The notes: generated from the sequence alone by a model not told the origin. A stretch of 64,000 bases of DNA from Streptomyces armeniacus (GCF_003355155.1 NZ_CP031320.1:1784369-1848368); one strand, 5' to 3'. Counted from the stretch's first letter, positions 50,696 through 60,928 are shown. A program made the numbers and translations.

Positions 50696-51292
50696 TCAGT
50701 GGTACTGGTGCACCACCGCGTGGCCCTTGCCCTTGCCGATCAGCCAGCGGTTCACCGGGGTGGTCACCACGAAGGCGACCGCGAACGCCACCGCCAGGGT
50801 GCCCCAGAACAGCCACTCGGAGAGATGGGCGTCCATCGCGCCCGGCGTCATCAGGATCACGCCGTTGTCGACCAGCTCCATCACGGCGATCGACACCGTG
50901 TCGGCGGCCAGGGCGACCTTCAGGGCCGACCGGACGCTCAGGCCGGCGCGGAGCACGGCGTAGATCGTGAAGGTGTAGCCGAAGAGGAACGCGAGGACGA
51001 TCGCGAGGGCCATGGTCGGCGCGTTGTGCCAGGCCAGGGCGGTGCCGATGGCCATGCCCAGCACCTCGCCGACGGCGCAGCCGGTCAGGCAGTGGAGCGT
51101 GGCCCTGGCGGCCATGGACCACGAGGCGGGGGCGTGGCCGGTGTGGTCCATGTGGCCCGCGTGTGCGGTGTGGTCTGCGTGCTCGGCGTGGTCTGCGTGC
51201 TCTGTGTGGTCCGCGTGCGCGCCGTGCTCGTGTCCGTCGTGATCGTGCGTGCCGTGCCCGGTGCGGGAGGGCGGCTGCTGCATCATCAACAC
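50696..51292 (-). CDS. DUF4396 membrane protein with His-rich N terminus
   Basis: 198 residues. The first 55 hold about 16 His, many spaced as HxxH (HADHTEHADHAEHADHTAH), with Met residues nearby. Four membrane helices follow, including CLTGCAVGEVLGMAIG and the conserved DTVSIAVMELVDNGVI. A perfect copper-repressor-like palindrome lies 45 bases upstream, so a role in copper handling is plausible (inference). No transport motif is recognised, so it could be a metal sink or a partner of another transporter. Confidence 0.8.
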   Translation of the reverse strand: MLMMQQPPSRTGHGTHDHDGHEHGAHADHTEHADHAEHADHTAHAGHMDHTGHAPASWSMAARATLHCLTGCAVGEVLGMAIGTALAWHNAPTMALAIVLAFLFGYTFTIYAVLRAGLSVRSALKVALAADTVSIAVMELVDNGVILMTPGAMDAHLSEWLFWGTLAVAFAVAFVVTTPVNRWLIGKGKGHAVVHQYH

Positions 51293-51336
51293 CTCGTAGG
51301 GAAAGCGGAACGGTGGCTGCCGACACGGGCAACCAT

Positions 51337-51353
51337 ATACCCCTGAGGGGTAT
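51337..51353. promoter_or_regulatory. CsoR-like operator palindrome
   Basis: ATACCCCTGAGGGGTAT, a perfect 17-bp palindrome with a single central G. It matches the TACCCC...GGGGTA form of Streptomyces copper-sensing CsoR operators. It lies 45 bases upstream of the DUF4396 start on the minus strand, where a repressor could block the promoter. Confidence 0.62.
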
Positions 51354-51403
51354 TCCGCCTCCCGGTGCGTGTCCGCACCGCCCGCCCGCCCGGCCTGGGG
51401 TGC

Positions 51404-52273
51404 TCAGTGCGGCCGCAGCTCCTTCAGCCGCGCCACGTCCGCCGCGTGCCCCTCCTTGCCGCCGGGTGTCTCGATCACCAGCGGCACCCCGGCGGTCGCC
51501 GGGTGGCTCATCAGCTCGGCGAACGGCTCCGCACCGATGTGCCCGGCGCCGATGTTCGCGTGCCGGTCCTTGTGCGCGCCGGCGACGTCCTTCGAGTCGT
51601 TCGCGTGGATCAGCCTGAGCCGCCCGGAGCCGACGACGGCCTCCAGCGTGTCGAGCATCTGCTTCATGCCGCCGGGTACGGACAGGTCGTGGCCCGCCGC
51701 GTGCAGATGGCAGGTGTCGAGGCAGACCCCGAGCTTCGGGTGCCGGTCCAGCGCCTCGAAGTACGGCTCCAGGTCGGGGACTTGGGAGCAGAGCGAGGCG
51801 CCCTGTCCGGCCGTCGGCTCCAGCAGCAGCCACGGGTCGTCCTCGTGCGTCAGCTCGTCCAGCAGTGGCAGCATCCGCTCGCGCACCTGCGCCAGCGCGA
51901 TGTCAGGGGGCCGGCCGCCGGTCGCCGCGCCCGTATGGACGACGACGCCTGCCACGCCGATCCGGCGGCCGCGGCGCAGTGAATGGCGGAGCGAGGAAAC
52001 GGAATTGCGGGCGGTTGCCTCGGTGTGCGAACCGAAATTGATCAGGTACGGCGCGTGGACGAACGCGGGAATCCGCCCGGCCGCGCAGCCGGCCAGGAAT
52101 TCCTCGTCCTGCGTCGCGCGGCCGGGCGTTGTCGCCCAGCCGCGCGGATTCGCGACGAACACCTGGACGGCCTCCGCCCCGATTTCGTTCGCGTAGGAAA
52201 GGCCATTGGCGGCCAGGCCCCGGGCTACCGGGACATGACCGCCGATGGGATTGCGTTCTCGCGGAGTCGTCAC
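51404..52273 (-). CDS. nfo: endonuclease IV (deoxyribonuclease IV)
   Basis: 289 residues of the TIM-barrel AP-endonuclease family. Zinc ligands appear in VHAPYLINFGS, VVHTGA, LLEPTAGQG, CLDTCHLHAAGHD, HANDSKD, DRHANIG and VIETPGG, a complete set. It cleaves DNA at abasic sites in base-excision repair. ATG 52273 is used. It is on the minus strand, 5 bases after the end of the transglycosylase gene. Confidence 0.93.
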   Translation of the reverse strand: MTTPRERNPIGGHVPVARGLAANGLSYANEIGAEAVQVFVANPRGWATTPGRATQDEEFLAGCAAGRIPAFVHAPYLINFGSHTEATARNSVSSLRHSLRRGRRIGVAGVVVHTGAATGGRPPDIALAQVRERMLPLLDELTHEDDPWLLLEPTAGQGASLCSQVPDLEPYFEALDRHPKLGVCLDTCHLHAAGHDLSVPGGMKQMLDTLEAVVGSGRLRLIHANDSKDVAGAHKDRHANIGAGHIGAEPFAELMSHPATAGVPLVIETPGGKEGHAADVARLKELRPH

Positions 52274-52278
52274 ACAGC

Positions 52279-53001
52279 TCAGTATGCCGAGTCGACGTTG
52301 TCCATCGAACCGTAGCGGTCGGCCGCGTAGTTGCAGGCGGCGACGATGTTCGCGACCGGGTCGGTGAGGTTCTTCGGGGTGCCCTTGACGTGGTACGCCT
52401 CGAAGGTCGGCTTGATCACCTGGAGCAGGCCCTTGGAGGGCACGCCGTTCTGGGCGTTGATGTCCCAGTCGTTGATGGCGTTCGGGTCGCCGCCGGACTC
52501 ACGGATGATGTTGCGGTGAATGCCCTCGTAGGAGCCGGGTATGCCCTTCTCCTTCATGATCGAGCGGGCCTCGCGGATCCAGCCGTCCAGGTTGTTGGGG
52601 AAGTTCGGCTTCGCGGCCTTCTTCACCTGCGGGCGCTCGGCCGAGCGGCTCGCCGGCTGCTTGGCCTCGCGCTTCTTCGCGGCCTCGGCGGCCTCGGCCT
52701 TCGCGGCGGCCTGCCGCTTCGCCTCGGCGGCCTTCTTCTTCGCCGCCGCCTTCGCCTGTGCCCGCTCGACGGCGTCGACCTGCTGGGCGATGCCGTCCTG
52801 CTGGGACTCCGGGTGCTTGACCTTCCCGGTGAAGGCCACCGGCATGGTGTCGGCCTTCGCGGCGGTGCTCTGGCTGCTGTCGCCGCTGTCGGCGGAACCG
52901 GGCACAACGGCCAGGGAAAGTGCGGCGGCTCCGGCCACGACGCCGGCGGTCGAGTGCTTGGCGGTCTTGGACATACGCGTGAAGCGGTTGATGCTGAGCA
53001 T
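52279..53001 (-). CDS. secreted lytic transglycosylase (SLT domain)
   Basis: 240 residues. An N-terminal signal sequence (VVAGAAALSLAVVPGSA) is followed by a long Ala/Lys coiled-coil (about 85-120) and a C-terminal SLT domain with the catalytic Glu in RNIIRESGGDPNAINDWD and the conserved SKGLLQVIKPTFEAYHV. It cleaves peptidoglycan outside the cell. ATG 53001 is used; ATG 52974 is an alternative. The gene lies downstream of a PASTA kinase, which also senses cell-wall material. Confidence 0.9.
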   Translation of the reverse strand: MLSINRFTRMSKTAKHSTAGVVAGAAALSLAVVPGSADSGDSSQSTAAKADTMPVAFTGKVKHPESQQDGIAQQVDAVERAQAKAAAKKKAAEAKRQAAAKAEAAEAAKKREAKQPASRSAERPQVKKAAKPNFPNNLDGWIREARSIMKEKGIPGSYEGIHRNIIRESGGDPNAINDWDINAQNGVPSKGLLQVIKPTFEAYHVKGTPKNLTDPVANIVAACNYAADRYGSMDNVDSAY

Positions 53002-53398
53002 GGAAAGAGCGGCCTTTCGATTGCTTGCGTCGCAGAGGCAGGGGACAGGCAGAAGGGCCGCGATCTGTTCACGGCACCGTGCGACGTCGGCAATTGTTAG
53101 GGCCTGGAAATTCGCGGATCAAAAGTGTGACGTACTACCCGCTTTCGTGAGAAGGGGACAGAGCGGATGTCTCACTCGCAGGTCAACGCCATCAGGAGTC
53201 CGAAATATCCGCACTAATCCTGGTCGTAAGTGATCTGTGTCCTATGTGCGGGCTCACAGAGCGCCCGGGGTCGCATCACCAGGAGTGTTCGCAGAAGCAC
53301 ATGAGGTGAGTGGTTTGGGGGGTTTCGACACGCCAAAGGGCGGCGCCGTCCGGCGCCGCCCCTGTGGGGTTCGGCAGTGGGAGTGTGAGCCCGGCGGC
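53002..53398. other. 397-base intergenic region upstream of transglycosylase
   Basis: Contains the kinase terminator and an unusually A/T-rich 5' leader for the transglycosylase gene on the minus strand. Genes for cell-wall hydrolases in Streptomyces are often preceded by a c-di-AMP (ydaO) riboswitch. I looked for its conserved GGGGA/GACCC and GGGGTGAA blocks and did not find them. Nothing else was recognised. Confidence 0.3.
53338..53361. terminator. kinase-gene terminator hairpin
   Basis: GGGCGGCGCC and GGCGCCGCCC form a perfect 10-bp stem with a 4-base loop, 38 bases past the kinase stop codon on the minus strand, followed by CTTTGG. Confidence 0.65.
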
Positions 53399-55669
53399 TC
53401 AGCGCACCCAGATGGTGATCTCGGACCCGCGCGGCGCGTTGTCGCCGGCGTCCGGGGCCTGGTTGAACACGCGGTCGGAGACGAACACCTTCCGCACGTC
53501 CACGGTGAAGCCCGCGCCCTCCAGGGTCTGGCGCGCCTTGTCGGCGGTCATGTCCCCGACGTCCGGGACGGCCACCATGTCCTGCCCCTTGGACAGTGTG
53601 AGCGTGATGGTGTCGCCCTTGGCCACGGGCGCGCCCTCGCTGGAGGACTGCTTGGCGATGGTGCCGGCCTCCTCGTCGGAGAAGACCCGCTCCTTGGCGA
53701 TGCGTACCTTCAGGCCGAGGGCCTCCAGCACGTCCCGCGCCGACTTCTCCTCGTCCCCGATCAGGTCCGGGACCTGGATCGCCTGTCCCTTGGAGACCGT
53801 GAGGGCGACGGCCGAGCCGGGGCGCTTCCCGGTGCCCGTGTCCGGCTCGGTGCGGATCACCGAGCCCTGGGCGGTCTGCGCGTCGAACTCGCGCGAGATC
53901 AGCCCCGGCTCCAGCCCCACGTCCCTGAGCTTCGCGCGCGCCTTCGCCAGCGGCTGGTCCGACAGATCCGGCACCTTGACGATCTCCGGGCCGCGCGAGA
54001 CGACGATGGTGACCGCGTCGGTGCCGCCGACCCGCTCGCCCGGCCCGGGGGAGCTCTCGATGACGCGGCCGCGCTTGACCCGCAGGCTGTAGTCCCGCTG
54101 GACGTCCACGTCGAGGCCGGCCTTCTCGAGCGTGTCCCGCGCCTTGGCCTCGGTCATGTCGAGCACGGCGGGGGTCTTGGTGTACTGCCCGGCGGCGAAG
54201 TACCAGGCGCCGCCGCCCGCCAGCAGTACGAGCAGCACGGCGGCCAGGATCAGCAGGGTGCGGCGCGGCAGCCACCGCCGCAGCCCCGTCGCGTCCCGGG
54301 TCCCGCCGGCCCCGTCCGCCGGGGAGTCCGCGTCGGCGTCCGTACGGGGCTCCGCGTCCGGGTCCGGGAGGGCGTGGGCGCGGGCGTACGGGCTGGGGGT
54401 GTACGGGATGCCGGAAGCCGCCCCGGGGGCAGCGTTCGCGCCCGGGGGAGCGTGCTCGGCGGGTGCGGACCCGGCGGGCGGCTCCGCGGCCTCCGCGTGC
54501 GGTAGGGCGGCGAGCTGCGTGGTGTCGCGGTCGGGCGTCTCGGCCCGTACCGGCGGCGCCCCGGCCTGCGCGGGGATCCCGTCCCGTACGGGCGGCTCCG
54601 GCTCCGCCGCGGGTGCCCGGCCCTCCGGCACCCGGCCCGGCACGGCGTCCTGGGGCGTATCCGAGGACGCGCCAGCGCCCGCGCCTGCCCCCGCCGCCGC
54701 TCCGGCCGCCGGCGGCGCCACGGCGCCCTGGCTCACGCGGCGCGAGAGCACGCTCGTGAGGTGCTCGGCGCCCTCGTCCGCGTCCGTACGGGCCCGGGGC
54801 GGCACCGCGTCGAGCTCCTCGTCGCTGAGCGTCGCCCGCATCGTACGGACCTCCGCCAGCAGCGCCACCGCGTCGTCCGGGCGGTCCCCGGGGGCGCGTG
54901 CTGTGGCCCGCGCGACCAGCTCGTCCAGCTGCCGGGCCAGCCCGGGTACGGAGCGGGACGGCGTCGGGATGCCCTCGTGCAGGTGCTGGTAGATCACCTG
55001 GGCCGGGGTGCCGGGCGCGTGCGGCTTGGCGCCGGTCAGCATCTCGTAGAGCAGCACGCCGCACGCGTACAGGTCGGCGCGCGCGTCGGCCGTGCCCTCC
55101 TCGATCTGCTCGGGCGCGAGATACGAGACGGTACCCATGATGCTGCCGGTGCTGGACGTGGTCTGCCCGTCCGCCGTGCGCACCAGCCCGAAGTCGGCGA
55201 CCTTGACGCTGCCGTCGTCGCCGATCAGGACGTTCTCCGGTTTCATGTCCCGGTGGACGAGCCCGGCGCGGTGTGCGGCGCCGAGCGCGGCGAGCATCGG
55301 CTCCAGCACGTCGAGCGCGACGCGGGGGCGCAGGGCACCGCGGTCGCGGAGGACGTCGCGGAGCGTGCACCCGGCGACGTACTCCATCGCGAGGTAGACG
55401 TACGTGCCATCGGTGCCCTGGTCGAAGACTGCGACCACGTTCGGGTGGGCGAGCTTGGCCGCGGACTTGGCCTCGCGGATGAAGCGTTCGACGAAGACGC
55501 CGTCGGCGGCGAGCGAGGTGTGCATCACCTTCAGCGCGAGCACGCGGTCCAGGCGGGTGTCCACGGCGCGGTACACCGTGGCCATCCCGCCGACTGCGAT
55601 GCGCGCGTCGACGCGGTAGCGCCCGTCGAGCCGCTGCCCGACGAGTGGGTCGTGAAGGGTCGTATCCAC
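53399..55669 (-). CDS. Ser/Thr protein kinase with four PASTA domains (PknB-like)
   Basis: 756 residues. The kinase domain (about 15-275) has the glycine loop IAVGGMATVYRAV, the catalytic HRDMKPENVL, ADFGL and the activation-loop TGSIMGTVSYLAPEQI. A Pro/Ala-rich linker is followed by a membrane helix (about 462-487) and four PASTA repeats to the C terminus, each about 65 residues. PASTA domains bind peptidoglycan fragments outside the cell. GTG 55669 fits the family N terminus. It is expected to link wall status to cytoplasmic signalling. Confidence 0.93.
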   Translation of the reverse strand: MDTTLHDPLVGQRLDGRYRVDARIAVGGMATVYRAVDTRLDRVLALKVMHTSLAADGVFVERFIREAKSAAKLAHPNVVAVFDQGTDGTYVYLAMEYVAGCTLRDVLRDRGALRPRVALDVLEPMLAALGAAHRAGLVHRDMKPENVLIGDDGSVKVADFGLVRTADGQTTSSTGSIMGTVSYLAPEQIEEGTADARADLYACGVLLYEMLTGAKPHAPGTPAQVIYQHLHEGIPTPSRSVPGLARQLDELVARATARAPGDRPDDAVALLAEVRTMRATLSDEELDAVPPRARTDADEGAEHLTSVLSRRVSQGAVAPPAAGAAAGAGAGAGASSDTPQDAVPGRVPEGRAPAAEPEPPVRDGIPAQAGAPPVRAETPDRDTTQLAALPHAEAAEPPAGSAPAEHAPPGANAAPGAASGIPYTPSPYARAHALPDPDAEPRTDADADSPADGAGGTRDATGLRRWLPRRTLLILAAVLLVLLAGGGAWYFAAGQYTKTPAVLDMTEAKARDTLEKAGLDVDVQRDYSLRVKRGRVIESSPGPGERVGGTDAVTIVVSRGPEIVKVPDLSDQPLAKARAKLRDVGLEPGLISREFDAQTAQGSVIRTEPDTGTGKRPGSAVALTVSKGQAIQVPDLIGDEEKSARDVLEALGLKVRIAKERVFSDEEAGTIAKQSSSEGAPVAKGDTITLTLSKGQDMVAVPDVGDMTADKARQTLEGAGFTVDVRKVFVSDRVFNQAPDAGDNAPRGSEITIWVR

Positions 55670-55778
55670 GGCGCAGAGTCTACGAGGCGGCCCTGTCGGC
55701 CCACTCCACCCTGTGCACCGGGCGGAAGGCACTGAAGCGGAAGTGTGACAACCCTCCTATCCCGCCATGACGTTTCGC

Positions 55779-56711
<933 letters not shown>

Positions 56712-56930
56712 TCAGCCTCCCTGGACTGCGGTGAGGATCTCGACCCGGTCGCCGTCCGCGAGTGTGGTGCGGGGCCACTGGCCGCGCGGTACGACGGCCT
56801 CGTTGAGCGCCGCCGCCACGCCGGACGGTGCGGTGGTGAACGTCGCCACCAGCCGGTCGAGGGTGAATCCGGCGGAGATTTCGAGGGGTTCGCCGTTGAC
56901 GGTGATGTGTCCGTGTGCGGTGACGGTCAT
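56712..56930 (-). CDS. thiS: sulfur carrier protein ThiS
   Basis: 72 residues of the ubiquitin-like fold ending in the Gly-Gly tail needed for thiocarboxylation (EILTAVQGG). The middle VNGEPLEISAGFTLDRLV matches the family. It starts at ATG 56930, which overlaps the thiO stop by one base, and ends 6 bases before thiG, so the three are cotranslated. Confidence 0.93.
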   Translation of the reverse strand: MTVTAHGHITVNGEPLEISAGFTLDRLVATFTTAPSGVAAALNEAVVPRGQWPRTTLADGDRVEILTAVQGG

Positions 56931-58252
56931 CAGGGCTGCTCCTGCTGTGTCGCCTGCTCGGTCCCGGCCGGCGTCGTCCCGGCCGGGCGCGCTGCGGATA
57001 CGGGTCCGGGTGGCCCCGCGGGTTCTGGCGCCTCCGCGGGTGCGTCCGCGCGCGCGGACGCACCGGTGCGGAACCGGCGCGGGCTGAAGGGGCGCGCGTA
57101 CGCGGGCAGTTCGTCCGTGGCCAGCAGCTCGCCCATGGCGTCGCCGGTCACCGGGGTGAGCAGCACACCGTTGCGGTAGTGCCCGGTGGCCGCGTACAGC
57201 CCGGGCAGTCCGGTCGGTCCGAGCAGCGGCGCGTTGTCGGGCGTGGCGGGGCGCAGCCCGGCGCCGGTCTCGGCCAGCGGGAGTTCGGTGATGCCGGGCA
57301 CCAGTTCGTGCGCGTCGCGCAGCAGCTCGTACACGCCGCCCGCCGTGACCGTCGTGTCCCAGCCCAGCTCCTCGCTGGTGGCGCCGACGACCAGCTCGCC
57401 GTTGGTGCGCGGCACCAGGTACACGTGCGCGCCGCGCACGACGGCGCGCACCGTACGGGAGAGGAACGGCGCGTACGCGGACGGCACCCGCAGCCGCAGC
57501 ACCTGCCCCTTCACCGGCCGTACGGGCGGCAGCAGTTCGTCCGGCACACCCGCCAGGCCGCCGCTGTACGGGCCGGTCGCGAGCACCGTACGGTGCGCGG
57601 CGCGCTCCGTACCGTCGTCCAGGACGGCGCCCGTGGCGCGGTCCCGTACGACCGACAGCCGCGCCGCGGAGGCGCGCAGGAAGCGGACACCGGCGCGTTC
57701 GCAGGCGGTGACGAGGGCGGCGGCGAGCCGGCGCGGATCGACCTGGTGGTCGCCGTCGACGCGCAGGCCGCCCCGTACGGAGGGGGCGAGCATCGGTTCC
57801 AGACGGCGGCACTCGCGCCCGGACAGCCACTCCGAGTCGAGCCCGTGGCGGAGCTGGAGGGCGTGCAGCTCCCGGAGGAACGCGCGGTCGTCGGCGTCGA
57901 GTGCGGCGGCGAGGGTGCCGCAGGCGCGGTAGCCGACGTCCTGGCCGCTCGCCTCCTCCAGTTCGGCGACGAACGCCGGATAGCCGCGGGCGGAGGCCAG
58001 GTTGAGGCGGAGCAGCGCCTCCTCGCCGTAGTGCAGCTCGGTGACCGCCGCCAGCATCCCGGCCGCGACCTGTGCGGCGCCGCCGCCCGGCGCCGGGTCG
58101 GCCACCTCCGTACGGAGCCCGCGCTGCGCCGCGCGCCAGGCCGTGACGAGGCCGATGACGCCCCCGCCGAGAACGAGGACGTCGGGGTGTCCGTGCGTGT
58201 ACGGGTCGTCGCGCCGCTGCGTGCTGTCGTTGTTGCCGCTGCTGTCGCCCAT
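56930..58252 (-). CDS. thiO: glycine oxidase ThiO
   Basis: 440 residues of the DAAO-like FAD fold. The FAD site is VLVLGGGVIGLVTAWRAAQRG and the substrate-region motif is GATSEELGWDTTVT. It oxidises glycine to the imine needed by ThiG. The C terminus carries a disordered Pro/Ala tail. ATG 58252 follows the riboswitch and fits the family; an upstream in-frame ATG at 58411 would translate riboswitch RNA and is rejected. Confidence 0.92.
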   Translation of the reverse strand: MGDSSGNNDSTQRRDDPYTHGHPDVLVLGGGVIGLVTAWRAAQRGLRTEVADPAPGGGAAQVAAGMLAAVTELHYGEEALLRLNLASARGYPAFVAELEEASGQDVGYRACGTLAAALDADDRAFLRELHALQLRHGLDSEWLSGRECRRLEPMLAPSVRGGLRVDGDHQVDPRRLAAALVTACERAGVRFLRASAARLSVVRDRATGAVLDDGTERAAHRTVLATGPYSGGLAGVPDELLPPVRPVKGQVLRLRVPSAYAPFLSRTVRAVVRGAHVYLVPRTNGELVVGATSEELGWDTTVTAGGVYELLRDAHELVPGITELPLAETGAGLRPATPDNAPLLGPTGLPGLYAATGHYRNGVLLTPVTGDAMGELLATDELPAYARPFSPRRFRTGASARADAPAEAPEPAGPPGPVSAARPAGTTPAGTEQATQQEQP

Positions 58253-58264
58253 GGTGGGTCGGCT

Positions 58265-58355
58265 CCTCCCTTCGCCGGTATGACCCGGATCAGGTTCGTA
58301 CGGTCGGAGGCCGGCCAGCCTCCCTCTCAGCCCGGTCCGTCCGGGCTCCCGCGGT
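58265..58355 (-). promoter_or_regulatory. TPP riboswitch (THI element)
   Basis: On the minus strand the RNA contains GCGGGAGCCCGG, CTGAGAGGGAGG (positions 58,319-58,330) and GAACCTGATCCGGGTCATAC (58,278-58,297), then GGCGAAGGGA. These are the conserved THI-box blocks. Bound thiamine pyrophosphate should hide the thiO ribosome-binding site, 13 bases downstream. Confidence 0.88.
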
Positions 58356-58475
58356 ATGTGCTGCTGCGGCCAGCCTACTGCGCCTCCTGCGGGGGCGTTA
58401 AGGCCCGCCAAAGCGGCTCCCCTACGGTGCGCTCCCGGCTGCCGCGCGCGCGGCGCACACGGTTAGGGTGACCGC

Positions 58476-59726
58476 GTGAACGACAGTCAGACGCAGCAGC
58501 GGGCCGTGATCGCCGGAGCGGGGATGGCCGGTGTACAGACCGCCGTCCAACTCCGTGAGCAGGGCTGGACCGGCCCCGTCACGCTGATCGGGGCAGAGCC
58601 GCACCAGCCGTACGACCGGCCGCCGTTGTCCAAGGCGGTGCTGCTGGGCAAGGCGGAGGGCTCGGCGTTCGACATCGACTTCGACGCGCTCGGCGTCGAG
58701 TTGGCGCTCGGCCGCAGCGTCACCGGCCTGCGCCCGGAGGCACACGAGCTGGACACGGACGACGGCCCGGTGCCGTACGACCGGCTCATCCTCGCCACCG
58801 GCGCCGAGCCCCTCGCGCTGCCCGGCAGCGAGGGCGTGCCCGGCGTGCACCTGCTGCGCACGCTGGACGACGCCGAACGCCTCCGTACGGTGCTCGACGA
58901 GCGCCGTACGGTGGTCGTGGTCGGCGCGGGCTGGATCGGCGCGGAGTTCGCGACCGCCGCCCGCGACGTCGGCTGCGACGTGACCGTGGTGGAGGCGGCC
59001 GATCGGCCGCTCCCCGGGGCGCTGCCCGCGGAGGTCACGGAGCCGATGCGCGCCTGGTACGAGGAGTGCGGCGCACGGCTCCGTACGGGCGTCGCGGTGG
59101 CCGCCGTCGAGCCGGGCGCCGTCGTGCTCGCGGACGGCGAGCGGCTGCCCGCCGACGCGGTGGTCGTCGGCATCGGCGCCCGTCCCGCGACCGGCTGGCT
59201 GGCGGGCTCCGGTGTGGAACTGTGCCCGGACGGCTCCGTACGGGCGGACGAGACGCTGCGTACGACGGCGCCGGACGTGTACGCCGTCGGCGACTGCGCG
59301 TCGTTCCCCTCCGCCCGCTACGGCAGGCGGCTGCTGGTGCACCACTGGGACAACGCGATGCAGGGGCCGCGTGTCGTCGCCGCGAACGTCCTGGCCGACG
59401 CGCGTACAGGCGGCGAGGCCCGCGGCGAGGGGGCCGCGGAGGGCGCCGCGTACGACCCCGTGCCGTACTTCTGGTCGGAGCAGTTCGGGCGCTTCGTGCA
59501 GTACATCGGGCAGCACTCGGACGGCGACGAACTGGTGCGCCGCGGCGACCCGCACAGCGCCGCGTGGTCGGTGTGCTGGCTGCGGGACGGCGCGCTCACC
59601 GCGCTGCTCACCGTGGGCCGCCCGCGCGACCTGGCGCAGGCGCGCAAGCTGATGGGCCAGGACGCACGCGTGGATCCGGAGCTGCTCGCCGACCCGGAAG
59701 TGCCGCTGAAGAACACGGTGCGGTAG
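58476..59726 (+). CDS. FAD-dependent pyridine nucleotide-disulphide oxidoreductase (ferredoxin reductase type)
   Basis: 416 residues. FAD-binding AVIAGAGMAGVQTAVQLR, a central NAD(P) site VVVVGAGWIGAEFATA, and the FAD-exit motif DVYAVGDCASF. There is no CxxC redox pair, so it is of the rubredoxin/ferredoxin-reductase type rather than a thioredoxin or lipoamide reductase. GTG 58476 is used. It is divergent from thiO. Physiological partner unknown. Confidence 0.88.
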   Translation: MNDSQTQQRAVIAGAGMAGVQTAVQLREQGWTGPVTLIGAEPHQPYDRPPLSKAVLLGKAEGSAFDIDFDALGVELALGRSVTGLRPEAHELDTDDGPVPYDRLILATGAEPLALPGSEGVPGVHLLRTLDDAERLRTVLDERRTVVVVGAGWIGAEFATAARDVGCDVTVVEAADRPLPGALPAEVTEPMRAWYEECGARLRTGVAVAAVEPGAVVLADGERLPADAVVVGIGARPATGWLAGSGVELCPDGSVRADETLRTTAPDVYAVGDCASFPSARYGRRLLVHHWDNAMQGPRVVAANVLADARTGGEARGEGAAEGAAYDPVPYFWSEQFGRFVQYIGQHSDGDELVRRGDPHSAAWSVCWLRDGALTALLTVGRPRDLAQARKLMGQDARVDPELLADPEVPLKNTVR

Positions 59727-59805
59727 GGGGTACGGCAGGCGGCGGGACGCAGTACGTGCCGACGCTGCGGTAGTGACTGTCAGTGCGGGATGGCACTCTG
59801 GGTAT

Positions 59806-60171
59806 GTGACCGAGATTGACGCAAAGACCGATGCTCTCGTCCCCGCGTGGCTCACCCTCCCCGACGTCGCCGAGCGGCTCGACGTCGAGGTGACCCGCAT
59901 CCGCCAGCTGGTCAAGGAGGGCCAGCTGATCGCGGTGCGGCGGGGGGAGAACCGCGTGCTGCAGGTGCCGGCCGACTTCATCGGCGACGGCCGGGTCGTG
60001 AAGGGCCTGGTCGGCACCATCACGCTGCTCAAGGACGACGGCTTCACCGACGAGGAGATGCTGGAATGGCTGTTCACCCCGGATGACACGCTGCCCGGCA
60101 CCCCCGCACAGGCCCTGCGGGAGAATCGCGGGACCGAAGTGAAGCGGCGGGCCCAGGCGCTCGCCGTCTGA
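59806..60171 (+). CDS. Rv2175c-family DNA-binding protein
   Basis: 121 residues. A winged helix-turn-helix covers about 20-75 ([36 protein letters not shown]). The rest ([36 protein letters not shown]) matches the actinobacterial Rv2175c family, which in mycobacteria binds DNA and is phosphorylated by PknL. A kinase gene is found 4 kb away, but a direct link is only inference. GTG 59806 matches the family start. Confidence 0.82.
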   Translation: MTEIDAKTDALVPAWLTLPDVAERLDVEVTRIRQLVKEGQLIAVRRGENRVLQVPADFIGDGRVVKGLVGTITLLKDDGFTDEEMLEWLFTPDDTLPGTPAQALRENRGTEVKRRAQALAV

Positions 60172-60203
60172 GACCGCCGACCGACACACACCACTCAACC
60201 ACC

Positions 60204-60238
60204 GGGTGTACGGACCGCCGCGCGCGGTCCGTACACCC
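60204..60238. terminator. hairpin between Rv2175c-type gene and thiE
   Basis: A perfect 14-bp inverted repeat, GGGTGTACGGACCG / CGGTCCGTACACCC, with a 7-base loop, 32 bases past the stop codon. It may terminate the upstream gene or act on thiE, whose ATG is 19 bases further on. Confidence 0.6.
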
Positions 60239-60256
60239 CCTTCTGGGGGCACCCCT

Positions 60257-60928
60257 ATGTTCCGAACCGCCCGTGAGCGGCTGGCCGACGCCCGGCTGTA
60301 TCTGTGCACCGACGCCCGTAAGGAGCAGGGCGACCTGCGCGAGTTCGCGGACGAGGTGCTCAGTTCCGGCGTGGACGTCATCCAGCTCCGGGACAAGGGC
60401 ATGGAGGCGGGGGAGGAGCTGGAGCACCTCGGCGTCCTCGCCGAGAGCTGCCGCCGGCACCGCACGCTGCTCGCCGTCAACGACCGCGCGGACATCGCGC
60501 ACACCATCGGCGCCGACGTGCTGCACCTGGGCCAGGGCGACCTGCCGGTGCCGGCGGCCCGCGACATCCTCGGGTACCGCACCGACAACGTCCTGATCGG
60601 CCGTTCCACGCACAGCGAGGCGCAGGTGGACGAGGCGATCTCCGCGTCCGGCGTCGACTACTTCTGCACCGGCCCCGTCTGGCCCACCCCCACCAAGCCC
60701 GGACGGTCCGCGCCCGGCCTGCCGCTGGTGCGGTACGCCGCGTCGCTGGTGCCCGTCCGCCCCTGGTTCGCGATCGGCGGCATCGACCTGACGAACCTGG
60801 AAGAGGTGCTGGACGCGGGCGCGCGCCGCGTGGTGGTCGTCCGCGCGGTCACCGAGGCGTCCGACCCCGGCGCGGCGGCGGCGCAGCTGGCGAAGCGGCT
60901 GCGTGAGCGTCCCGTACGGGGAGAGTGA
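60257..60928 (+). CDS. thiE: thiamine-phosphate synthase ThiE
   Basis: 223 residues of the TIM-barrel family. Motifs are [47 protein letters not shown] (IGRSTHS) and [11 protein letters not shown]. It couples the pyrimidine and thiazole moieties to thiamine phosphate. It is on the opposite strand from thiO-thiS-thiG and has no TPP riboswitch of its own. ATG 60257 fits the family; a longer in-frame frame from 60206 runs through the hairpin. Confidence 0.93.
   Translation: MFRTARERLADARLYLCTDARKEQGDLREFADEVLSSGVDVIQLRDKGMEAGEELEHLGVLAESCRRHRTLLAVNDRADIAHTIGADVLHLGQGDLPVPAARDILGYRTDNVLIGRSTHSEAQVDEAISASGVDYFCTGPVWPTPTKPGRSAPGLPLVRYAASLVPVRPWFAIGGIDLTNLEEVLDAGARRVVVVRAVTEASDPGAAAAQLAKRLRERPVRGE

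Noticed and set aside
53002..53260. c-di-AMP (ydaO) riboswitch upstream of the transglycosylase
   Set aside because: The conserved GGGGGACCC and GGGGTGAA blocks were not found in either half of the leader.
58253..58411. An extended N terminus for ThiO
   Set aside because: The extra 53 codons coincide with the TPP riboswitch.
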